Positions 57,352 to 64,000 of a DNA stretch of 64,000 nt are shown piece by piece (position 1 is the first letter of the stretch; every line of letters begins with the position of its first letter). Where the stretch lies: the NCBI GenBank assembly GCA_018657495.1, contig JABHXA010000002.1, positions 255,472-319,471 of the forward strand, read 5' to 3'. Origin of the DNA: Fidelibacterota bacterium (GTDB taxonomy: Bacteria > Fidelibacterota > Marinisomatia > SCGC-AAA003-L08 > JACNLC01). The notes below the pieces were generated by a model. It saw nothing but the letters and a program-made list of their open reading frames with translations. It ran no database searches and was not told the DNA's origin. The position numbers and the translations under genes were made by a program.

Positions 57352-57938
57352 ATTAAATTCCTTGTCAATTGTATAAAGAGGGCTGTCATTAAGGGAATGC
57401 TGATATTATCATTAATTTTACGAATGGGAAATAATTCCAAAATTGTTGCAAAAAGTGATGTCATAATTATGGCCGCAATACTTAAGTAATTACAAAATGA
57501 TAATATAATCAGTGTGCAAATGAAAAATGCTGCGGATCCTTCGAGACTCTTGCTACCTATTTTTGTTTTACCAATCTTTCGACCGACAATTGCGGCGAAT
57601 GCATCACTAAAACTAACAATTAGAATCGCCGGGATAGCAATACTGTTTTCAAATAACAATACGGTTAAGGCTATGCCTATAAAGGCGTTTGCTGCCCCGG
57701 TGAAACGAGTTGCTTCTTCATTTCTAACAACCAGCCCGAAAAACCGATAAAAAATATTGCCGATCCATTCAATCCGTCTTCTGAATAAATCAACTAAAAA
57801 ATATATTACGGCAATGGTTATAAATACCGGGAGCAGAATCTGTTTGTCCCAAAATAGCAATGCAAATGCAAATACTGAGAGAAACATATGAGAGATTTTC
57901 CTATAGACCTCACGCCTGTATGATATGGGCTCAACCAA
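57348..57938 (-). CDS. Dolichol kinase/phosphatidate cytidylyltransferase-like membrane protein
   Basis: About 196 residues from a TTG at 57938, overlapping the rpe stop by 8 nt; an in-frame ATG at 57998 would overlap rpe by 68 nt and add 20 residues. Several membrane helices surround the CTP-transferase-like signature VSFSDAFAAIVGRKIGKTKI followed by SKSLEGSAAFF, as in SEC59/dolichol kinase and CDP-DAG synthase-like families. The N-terminus RREVYRKISHMF is also typical. It may phosphorylate a polyprenol or similar lipid using CTP. It overlaps the start of the BatA-like gene by 4 nt. Confidence 0.75.
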   Translation of the reverse strand: MVEPISYRREVYRKISHMFLSVFAFALLFWDKQILLPVFITIAVIYFLVDLFRRRIEWIGNIFYRFFGLVVRNEEATRFTGAANAFIGIALTVLLFENSIAIPAILIVSFSDAFAAIVGRKIGKTKIGSKSLEGSAAFFICTLIILSFCNYLSIAAIIMTSLFATILELFPIRKINDNISIPLMTALFIQLTRNLI

Positions 57939-58572
57939 TAGATAATTCCTTAAATCTTTGCGGTATATTTGGTGCTGAAAATAACCCGGACCCAACAATC
58001 ACTATATCGATACCGGTATCAAATACACTGTTAATAGTATTATTATTTACACCGCCATCAACAGCTATTACCGTTTGTGGATTTTTTCTTTCAACCAGGT
58101 CTCTCATTTTTTGCAATGTAGAGGATATAAATTCCTGCCCACCGAATCCAGGGAATACAGACATGACAAGGATATAATCAGCAATTTCAAGGACAGATTC
58201 AATTTTATGTATTGGTGTATCAGGATTTATACATACTCCTGCAGCACAATTCAATTTTTTAATATTATTTAAATCAGTCATAAGATTAGCACTTGCTTCC
58301 TGATGGATAATGATAGTGTCAGCACCAGCATCAGCATAATCAGCAATGTATTTGTCTGGATTATTGATCATCAGATGACATTCAAGGTGACAATCAGTCA
58401 ATTTTCTTATTCCGTTGATAACAATTGGACCAAAAGTAAGATTTGGTACAAAATTGCCATCCATTACATCCAAATGTAATCTCTCCGCGCCAGCCGATTC
58501 TACTGTTCGGATATCAGATTCTAATCTGGAGAAATCTGCTGAGAGCAATGACGGAGATATAATTCTTTTCAT
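57931..58572 (-). CDS. rpe: Ribulose-phosphate 3-epimerase
   Basis: 213 residues, standard TIM-barrel size. Motifs: SPSLLSADFSRLESDI at the start, AERLHLDVMDGNFVPNLTFG (metal His/Asp), DTIIIHQEA, VMSVFPGFGGQEFI and VIAVDGGVN (second catalytic Asp). It interconverts ribulose-5-phosphate and xylulose-5-phosphate. The usual PGFGGQ loop is VNPGFGGQ; here VFPGFGGQ, a mild change. It lies in the conserved rsmB-PASTA-rpe neighbourhood. Confidence 0.95.
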   Translation of the reverse strand: MKRIISPSLLSADFSRLESDIRTVESAGAERLHLDVMDGNFVPNLTFGPIVINGIRKLTDCHLECHLMINNPDKYIADYADAGADTIIIHQEASANLMTDLNNIKKLNCAAGVCINPDTPIHKIESVLEIADYILVMSVFPGFGGQEFISSTLQKMRDLVERKNPQTVIAVDGGVNNNTINSVFDTGIDIVIVGSGLFSAPNIPQRFKELSIG

Positions 58573-58580
58573 AGATTTAT

Positions 58581-59312
58581 CTATTCTTTCTGATCGGTGC
58601 TAATTACCAGATCAATTCTAGCCGGGATTGTGAGTCTCATCCCAGATGTAAGACTCTGATCAATTACCGTATCTGATATCAGATCGGGATGATATTCGTA
58701 AACGATATCACCCAGTTTCAATCCGGCATCCAATATCTTTCCTTCTGCTTTTCTCAAACTGAGATTTAACAAATCCGGTACCCGAAAGAAATCTGGTGGA
58801 TCACCCTTACTGACCATTAGTGTGACAAGTGTCCCTGATTTGATCACTCTCTCTGCTTTTGGCATCTGATAAGTAATGGTACCTTCTTCAAATTGAGTGT
58901 TATATTCTTCCATAAGTGTATCAACTTCCAAATCTATACGATGTATTTCAAGAATAGCATTTCGAATAGATGTCCCGGTAAAATCCGGCATTACAACATC
59001 CCGGCGTTCACCGGCAACGGTCATCTTAATTGTTCGCCCTTCCTTTACCTTTGTAAAGGGTCTGGGTGAAATATTTATTATTGTCCCCGGTTCATGTTTA
59101 TTGGAATATCCTTTAATAATTACTTCCGTCTGAAATCCAAGTCTGTTTAGATCAATCTGTCCAGCCTCCCTGAATTTGCCTCTGACATCAGGCAGATAAT
59201 GTTCATTATTATTGCCAACATAAAGTGGCAGCAGCACATTCTCAAGAAGATAAAGCCCCAATGCTATCATCAAAATAAAAGAAATGATATATTTTAGTAA
59301 TGTTTTAATCAT
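58581..59312 (-). CDS. Membrane-anchored protein with three PASTA domains
   Basis: 243 residues: one N-terminal membrane helix (~8-28, YIISFILMIALGLYLL), then three PASTA repeats (~42-106, 107-172, 176-239) with cores such as YLPDVRGK, VVMPDFTGTSIRNAI and FRVPDLLNLSLRKAEG. PASTA domains bind peptidoglycan fragments. Unlike PknB/StkP or PBP2x there is no kinase or transpeptidase domain. It sits between rsmB and rpe, where Firmicutes carry the PASTA kinase, so this may be a kinase-less counterpart. It overlaps rsmB by 8 nt. Confidence 0.88.
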   Translation of the reverse strand: MIKTLLKYIISFILMIALGLYLLENVLLPLYVGNNNEHYLPDVRGKFREAGQIDLNRLGFQTEVIIKGYSNKHEPGTIINISPRPFTKVKEGRTIKMTVAGERRDVVMPDFTGTSIRNAILEIHRIDLEVDTLMEEYNTQFEEGTITYQMPKAERVIKSGTLVTLMVSKGDPPDFFRVPDLLNLSLRKAEGKILDAGLKLGDIVYEYHPDLISDTVIDQSLTSGMRLTIPARIDLVISTDQKE

Positions 59313-60660
59313 GTTTTCTTAATCTGACTGCAAATCCACCATCAATATTATGATCAGGAGGGAATGTATTTAAAGCCCCAGATTCATCAGTAAACTGATC
59401 GGAAATATATTTATCGGCTTGTTCAATTGAGAAATTACCATGTGTTTTAAGGAATCTGTTAATATTTTCCCAGTTTTCCTCCGGTTCCAATGTACATGTG
59501 CTGTAAACTAAAATACCATTCGGTGTCATTTGTGAGGCGCAATTCTTTAATAATTTGTACTGCAAATCGGCAAATTCCTGAATATGTGTTTTCTGTCTTC
59601 TCCACCTGAGATCGGCTCGTTTTGACATCACTCCAGTACCACTGCAAGGGACATCAAGGAGATATTTATCACATTTCTGGAAAGACCCTATTGTGGAATC
59701 CATCAATTGGGCATTGATATTTACTAATCCAATTTTTGAACTATTTTGGGCGATATCATCCAGTCTTCCACTATTGATATCATAGGCCCATATGGTACCT
59801 GATTTACCAACCTGTTGAGCCATATCCGTTGTTTTCCCACCAGGTGCGGCACAGGCATCTATAACCTGATTCCCTTCTTTTATATCAAGTAGTTTAACCA
59901 CCAAACCTGAAAACGGATTCTGAACATAAAGATATCCATCGGTAAATAACTGACTCGCCAGCAGTTCAGAAGGTTTATCGATGTTTAAATAACGAGTATC
60001 TTCTTCGAAATATGTGGGTTGAAAATTCATTTGAATAATTGAATCGTGTAATTTATCAGACGAAATGATATTCTGATTTCTCCTAAACCAAAGAACAGGA
60101 CGAGAATTATTCCACTCCATTAACTGTCGTGCTTTATCAATACCCCAGGTGGATTGCCATTTTTCTACCAGGTATGAGGGATGACTCATCCATTTGGAAA
60201 TATCATCAATTTTGGCATTATTCCCCGGTGGCTGAATTTCCGAGTTTGATAATTTTCTCAGGATAGCATTTGTAATACCGGCAAATTGACCTTTGATCTT
60301 TTTGGCTAGATTTACGGTAGTTGATACAGAGGCATAATCAGGTACTTTATCCATATAGCGAATTTGATAATAGCCCATTCTCAATATAATTTTCAGAGAT
60401 ATTTCCAGTTTTGAATACTTGCCTTTATACAACGGGGATAACTCGTAGTCTGCTCTTGACTGCATTCGAGTAGTACCCTGAACCATCTCGGTGATGAACC
60501 GAATATCCAGATCGGATAAAGTCTTGTCACGCAGCTCATCATATATATCGTCATTTAATTGATGATTTGATGAATAATTTTTTCGAAGGATTTTAAAGGC
60601 AACTCTTCTGGGGTTGATAGTCGCAGGATTATTCAAATTTCTTACCTGAGGAAATTCCAT
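59305..60660 (-). CDS. rsmB: 16S rRNA (cytosine-967-C5)-methyltransferase
   Basis: 451 residues, normal for RsmB. A NusB-like RNA-binding N-terminal domain (~15-140) precedes a SAM-dependent methyltransferase: DACAAPGGKTTDMAQ (SAM site), LLDVPCSGTGVMSKRADLRW, and YSTCTLEPEEN with the nucleophilic cysteine. The start overlaps the end of fmt by 32 nt; a slightly later TTG (60639) is possible. The order fmt-rsmB-PASTA-rpe is widely conserved in bacteria. Confidence 0.94.
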   Translation of the reverse strand: MEFPQVRNLNNPATINPRRVAFKILRKNYSSNHQLNDDIYDELRDKTLSDLDIRFITEMVQGTTRMQSRADYELSPLYKGKYSKLEISLKIILRMGYYQIRYMDKVPDYASVSTTVNLAKKIKGQFAGITNAILRKLSNSEIQPPGNNAKIDDISKWMSHPSYLVEKWQSTWGIDKARQLMEWNNSRPVLWFRRNQNIISSDKLHDSIIQMNFQPTYFEEDTRYLNIDKPSELLASQLFTDGYLYVQNPFSGLVVKLLDIKEGNQVIDACAAPGGKTTDMAQQVGKSGTIWAYDINSGRLDDIAQNSSKIGLVNINAQLMDSTIGSFQKCDKYLLDVPCSGTGVMSKRADLRWRRQKTHIQEFADLQYKLLKNCASQMTPNGILVYSTCTLEPEENWENINRFLKTHGNFSIEQADKYISDQFTDESGALNTFPPDHNIDGGFAVRLRKHD

Positions 60661-61558
60661 AACCTGATATGAAATCTTTTACATACATCCTTCGTTTACC
60701 CTCAATTTGTACTTCATCAATATTTATCATATCTGTATTGCACTGTACCTTCAAGCCATCATTGCTAATCACAATATTACCAGGTGTTATATCATTAGTT
60801 AATTCTTCAGAGCTAACCGAACTTGAAAATAATTTTATTCGTTTTCCATGATAATTGGTAAAGGCACCTGGGAATGGAGAAAATGCTCTGATTTGGTTGT
60901 GTATTGACTCTGCACTATCCTGCCAGTTTATTTTCGTTTCGTCTTTTTTAATCTTTGGTGCAGGTGATGCCATTGAATGATCCTGGATTAATGGATTCAG
61001 GGAGTGATTGCTGATACCTTCAACCGTTTTAATCAACATGGAAGCACTTAAATTAGCAAGTTTATCCCACATCAACCCGGTAGTATCATTTTGGAGAATG
61101 GGGATTTTCTCCTGCATCAGAATGCTTCCAGTATCAATATTTTTTGCAATCTGGAAAGTGGTCACTCCTGTATACTTTTCACCATTTATTATGGCACGAT
61201 GAATGGGTGCTGCGCCTCGGTACTTTGGTAATAATGATGCATGGGCATTAATAGAACCAAATTCAGGCATGGAGAAAATTCTTTCGGGAAGGATTCTAAA
61301 TGCCAAAACCACCAGTATATCAGGATAGCAATCCCGTAGTTGTGAATAAAATTCATCTGATTTTAAAGATTCCGGCTGGAGAACTGGATATCCTAATTCG
61401 ATTGCTTTTATCTTAATTTCAGGTGATCTCAACTTCAATCCACGACCTGATGGTCTATCGGGCTGGGTTACCACAGCAACAATCTGATGATGAGAACTAT
61501 GAAAGGCTATTAAGCTGGGGACGGCAAAGTCCGGCGTGCCCATAAATACAATTCGCAT
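60629..61558 (-). CDS. fmt: Methionyl-tRNA formyltransferase
   Basis: 309 residues. MRIVFMGTPDFAVPSLIAF at the start, NAHASLLPKYRGAAPIHRAI (formyl-tetrahydrofolate site and catalytic motif), and TGVTTFQIAKNIDTGSI are typical, with the C-terminal tRNA-binding domain after ~210. It formylates initiator Met-tRNA. The partner deformylase gene lies 39 nt upstream. Confidence 0.95.
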   Translation of the reverse strand: MRIVFMGTPDFAVPSLIAFHSSHHQIVAVVTQPDRPSGRGLKLRSPEIKIKAIELGYPVLQPESLKSDEFYSQLRDCYPDILVVLAFRILPERIFSMPEFGSINAHASLLPKYRGAAPIHRAIINGEKYTGVTTFQIAKNIDTGSILMQEKIPILQNDTTGLMWDKLANLSASMLIKTVEGISNHSLNPLIQDHSMASPAPKIKKDETKINWQDSAESIHNQIRAFSPFPGAFTNYHGKRIKLFSSSVSSEELTNDITPGNIVISNDGLKVQCNTDMINIDEVQIEGKRRMYVKDFISGYGISSGKKFE

Positions 61559-61597
61559 AATATCAATAAATTAGTAAATGATGAAAATGTATAACCG

Positions 61598-62134
61598 TCA
61601 CGTTAAAGTGACAGATACTGAAGGGAAACCGGTTTCGGATATTTCTTTGAGCCGTTTCTGAATTACCGTTTTTTGAGACGTTGGAAGATAATCGGTAAAA
61701 TATTTGCCGATTAAATGATCATTTTCATGGAGGATGACCCTAGCAGCAAGACCCGTAAATATCTCTGTTTTGATATTACCTTTTAAGTCCTGGTATTCAA
61801 TGGTAATTGTTTCTGCCCGAACTATTGAAGCCCTGATATCAGGGATACTCAAACAACCTTCTTCAATCTCAATTTCGCCCTCTTCCTTAATAATATCGAT
61901 ATTAACAAATACTCTTGGATCAACATCATCTTCATCTTCAAATCCGGATATGTCCAAAACTAGAAGATTCATATCCATTCCTACCTGATTTGCGGCTAGC
62001 CCGATACCACTCTCATTCCCCATCGTATCAAGCATATCCTTAACTAGATTGTCAAGATTGGTAAAATCAGTAACAAGCTTCACTTTCCTTCTGAGAATAG
62101 GATCGCCATATTTTACGATTGGGAGAATTGCCAT
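61598..62134 (-). CDS. def: Peptide deformylase
   Basis: 178 residues with the three deformylase motifs: GIGLAANQVGMD (44-55), EEGCLSIPDIR with the metal-binding cysteine, and ILHENDHLIGKYF with the HExxH metal/catalytic residues. It removes the formyl group from new proteins. The residue before HENDH is leucine, where glutamine is more usual. The start overlaps the yajC stop by one base (TAATG). Confidence 0.95.
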   Translation of the reverse strand: MAILPIVKYGDPILRRKVKLVTDFTNLDNLVKDMLDTMGNESGIGLAANQVGMDMNLLVLDISGFEDEDDVDPRVFVNIDIIKEEGEIEIEEGCLSIPDIRASIVRAETITIEYQDLKGNIKTEIFTGLAARVILHENDHLIGKYFTDYLPTSQKTVIQKRLKEISETGFPSVSVTLT

Positions 62135-62466
62135 TAAGAATTCTCGGGATTTTCAGGGGCGTTATCGGCAAGACCGGCAACGTATGACCGGGCCACTGTA
62201 ATTTTTACTTTATTACCGACATCAATTATAAGTTTATTATTATTTTTACCAGTGACTTCGACGATTTTCCCATAGATTCCACCGCGGGTTAAAACACTAT
62301 CTCCCTTTTTTAATTCCTTTAGTGTACTCGCATGAACTTTTTTCTGTTTCATCTGCGGACGCCAAATTAAAAAATACAGAATACCAAACATGACGATGAT
62401 AGGTAGAAATGCGGCTATTCCTCCGCCTGTTGTTGTTGTTGCATCTTGTGCAAATAAAAATTCCAA
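62134..62466 (-). CDS. yajC: Preprotein translocase accessory protein YajC
   Basis: 110 residues. One membrane helix (~17-38, IAAFLPIIVMFGILYFLIWRP) is followed by the YajC cytoplasmic domain KGDSVLTRGGIYGKIVEV. It associates with SecDF. The start is TTG, supported by a strong GGAG six bases upstream and the lack of a better ATG. Confidence 0.92.
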   Translation of the reverse strand: MEFLFAQDATTTTGGGIAAFLPIIVMFGILYFLIWRPQMKQKKVHASTLKELKKGDSVLTRGGIYGKIVEVTGKNNNKLIIDVGNKVKITVARSYVAGLADNAPENPENS

Positions 62467-62594
62467 AAAATACTCCTTATTTAGCCTAAAATTTAAGGCA
62501 GTTGTTTTATATATGTAAGTATGAAGATTGTGTGAAATTCATTTATTATCTTCACGAATTTGAACCTGCAAGGCAATAGGCCATTGCAAATGAT

Positions 62595-63752
62595 TTACGT
62601 GACAGTAATAGAGATTTCATAATTTCTTAATTCAGCTTCTTTTTTAAATTTCGTTCCAGTCATTGCCTTCTCAACAGGAATAACACCTTTTTCTAATTTA
62701 CCATGAGCGGCTGCTATGAGTAAAATGGATGCATGCCAACCGGTCCATTTCTCCATTGCTGAAAAACCAGTTTCCTTATCATAATATTCTACGGTATTCA
62801 CCCAAACGGTTTGTGGTTTATCTTTATGATTACCTTTACAACAGATTCGCATAATACAGACATCTTCAACTCTGCCATTATCAATCTGTGGCTCTAATAG
62901 AGCATGATAAAACTCACGTGGAATGATCTTCATTCCTTTGAATTTTACATTATCCTGACTAAAAAGTCCCAGTTGCCGATAGGCTTTCATCCATTCCCAA
63001 TGTCCGGGGTATCTAAGCGTCTTATTTTCTAATTTTGTCAACTTTCCTTTGAATGTCCAAGGCATAGTGGATAAACCGCCAGATGTGACGGCAGCTTCCA
63101 GGTCCCCCAATGGCTGAGGAAATTCAATGATTTCTAATCGATCAAAACATGGCACACGAACCAATTCTTTTTTCTCAAGGAAGTAGGCATCTCCGTCATA
63201 TTCATTTGTGAGACCGTCAATATTAAAAAATATTGAATAATTCCAGGGCGCTTGCGGATTCTGAGGTAGACCCCCATCCCAAATTGAAACTTCCTCAGGA
63301 GTATCCATTTGCTCCATGGCCAGCAATGCCAGGGTAATATTCATCCCAGGTCCCATCCCGCATTCAGGCACAATGGTGATTCCTTTTTCTTTTGCCAGAT
63401 CAGATAATTCAATTTGACGTATAGCATTGTCTGTATTACCGCCATAATCTACCATTGGAGTGCCGCATTCGATAGCGATCTCTGTCAATTTAGGTAAATA
63501 TTTATAAGGTATACCTGCAAGGACAGCATCGGTGTCTGACAGCATCTTTTTTAACTGATCAAAATTTGTTACATCAATTTGATGAGCAGTAAATAAGTTT
63601 TTGCTTAACAGTTTATTTAGGCGTTTTGCACCTTGACTAGCAGCATTTATATCCAGATCAAAAAGTTTAATATTTTCTGCATCACCAAATTTTCCAATAT
63701 CATAAGCTGAGGCAATGCCCTGTCGACCAGCCCCGATGATTGAATAATTCAT
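62595..63752 (-). CDS. Saccharopine dehydrogenase-family protein
   Basis: 385 residues. The N-terminal Rossmann motif MNYSIIGAGRQGIASAYDIG binds NAD(P), followed by GIPYKYLPKLTEIAIECGTP and VPECGMGPGMNITLAL, as in lysine 6-dehydrogenase/saccharopine reductase-like enzymes. The C-terminal domain has GGLSTMPWTFKGKL and TLRYPGHWEWM. It should be an amino-acid oxidoreductase; the substrate is not readable. The start overlaps the upstream SpoU gene stop (ATGA). Confidence 0.82.
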   Translation of the reverse strand: MNYSIIGAGRQGIASAYDIGKFGDAENIKLFDLDINAASQGAKRLNKLLSKNLFTAHQIDVTNFDQLKKMLSDTDAVLAGIPYKYLPKLTEIAIECGTPMVDYGGNTDNAIRQIELSDLAKEKGITIVPECGMGPGMNITLALLAMEQMDTPEEVSIWDGGLPQNPQAPWNYSIFFNIDGLTNEYDGDAYFLEKKELVRVPCFDRLEIIEFPQPLGDLEAAVTSGGLSTMPWTFKGKLTKLENKTLRYPGHWEWMKAYRQLGLFSQDNVKFKGMKIIPREFYHALLEPQIDNGRVEDVCIMRICCKGNHKDKPQTVWVNTVEYYDKETGFSAMEKWTGWHASILLIAAAHGKLEKGVIPVEKAMTGTKFKKEAELRNYEISITVT

Positions 63753-64000
63753 TTCAATATTTCCCGTTTTATATTTATTTTGTTTCCATCAGAACATTGT
63801 CCATATGCTCTCGACAATTCATAACCAATCACTCCAGCTGCAACAGAAACATTCAGACTCTGTTTTATTCCCCGCATGGGTATTTCAGCATGGATGTTGC
63901 AAATAGATAACAATTCCTCTGATACTCCTGTGACCTCGTTGCCAACAATGAAACATATGGGAAATTTCCAATCCATATCATAAATGGAAGGTGAGTTGAT
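63749..64000 (-). CDS. SpoU/TrmH-family RNA methyltransferase, C-terminal fragment
   Basis: The frame is open to the right edge, so the first part of the gene lies beyond the window; 84 codons are visible. FPICFIVGNEVTGVSEELLS and IPMRGIKQSLNVSVAAGVIGYEL are the SPOUT knot motifs 2 and 3 that bind SAM and form the dimer. It methylates a ribose 2'-O in tRNA or rRNA; which site is unknown. Confidence 0.88.
   Translation of the reverse strand: MNSPSIYDMDWKFPICFIVGNEVTGVSEELLSICNIHAEIPMRGIKQSLNVSVAAGVIGYELSRAYGQCSDGNKINIKREILK

Overview
The window (about 64 kb, AT-rich) looks like chromosome from a marine-type FCB-group bacterium, most likely Candidatus Marinimicrobia/Fidelibacterota (SAR406) or a close relative. 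The clues are secreted proteins ending in the NPFNP-type sorting domain of type IX secretion, a PorV/PorQ-like outer-membrane protein, repeated dockerin-like modules with a DVLDIV core, a TonB receptor with a carboxypeptidase-regulatory-like N-terminus, DUF3078, and many starts with weak or absent Shine-Dalgarno sequences (some TTG or GTG). The assignment is inference; no rRNA gene is present.

Positions 289-37111 form one co-directional (minus-strand) alpha-glucan (starch/maltodextrin) utilisation locus of 19 genes. Read in the direction of transcription it holds a TrmB-family regulator; three secreted GH13 enzymes and a ROK sugar kinase; a PpiC-type foldase lipoprotein; a TonB-dependent receptor with a giant secreted partner; a PorV-like protein; a GH57 glucanotransferase and an alpha-glucan phosphorylase; a MalE-MalF fusion and MalG; a beta-barrel protein with an in-frame TGA; a beta-propeller lipoprotein; an FG-GAP/ASPIC protein; a fourth GH13 enzyme with starch-binding and dockerin-like modules; MalK; and a 1320-residue multi-module surface protein. 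The inferred flow is surface capture and cleavage, TonB uptake, periplasmic trimming, ABC import, then cytosolic disproportionation, phosphorolysis and glucose phosphorylation. Two matching inverted repeats (GTAACTC-N6-GAGTTA) lie at the promoter of the TrmB gene and upstream of an internal GH13 gene and are candidate operators.

Positions 37320-44427 hold a DUF3078 outer-membrane protein and a fatty-acid beta-oxidation set (TetR regulator, fadE, fadA, fadN) with a palindrome at the regulator's promoter. Positions 44641-53754 hold a small unknown membrane protein, an M20 amidohydrolase, a GCS2-family ligase, purL, the complete AmmeMemoRadiSam trio and a plus-strand dicarboxylate/glutamate symporter. 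Positions 53755-54077 are non-coding and contain a 157-bp element with terminal inverted repeats. Positions 54078-64000 are housekeeping: hflX, a BatA-like protein, a dolichol-kinase-like protein, rpe, a PASTA protein, rsmB, fmt, def, yajC, a saccharopine-dehydrogenase-like protein and the end of a SpoU methyltransferase gene. A flavin reductase fragment occupies the left edge. I saw no tRNA, rRNA, CRISPR array or transposase gene.

The points most worth following are a candidate selenocysteine codon (or nonsense mutation) in the 11070-12026 gene, with a hairpin at bacterial SECIS spacing; an NGxWDxGE aspartate-rich repeat shared by a TonB receptor and the periplasmic loop of MalG in the same locus; the candidate TrmB operators; and the TonB receptor paired with a giant Asp-rich protein in place of any visible SusD.
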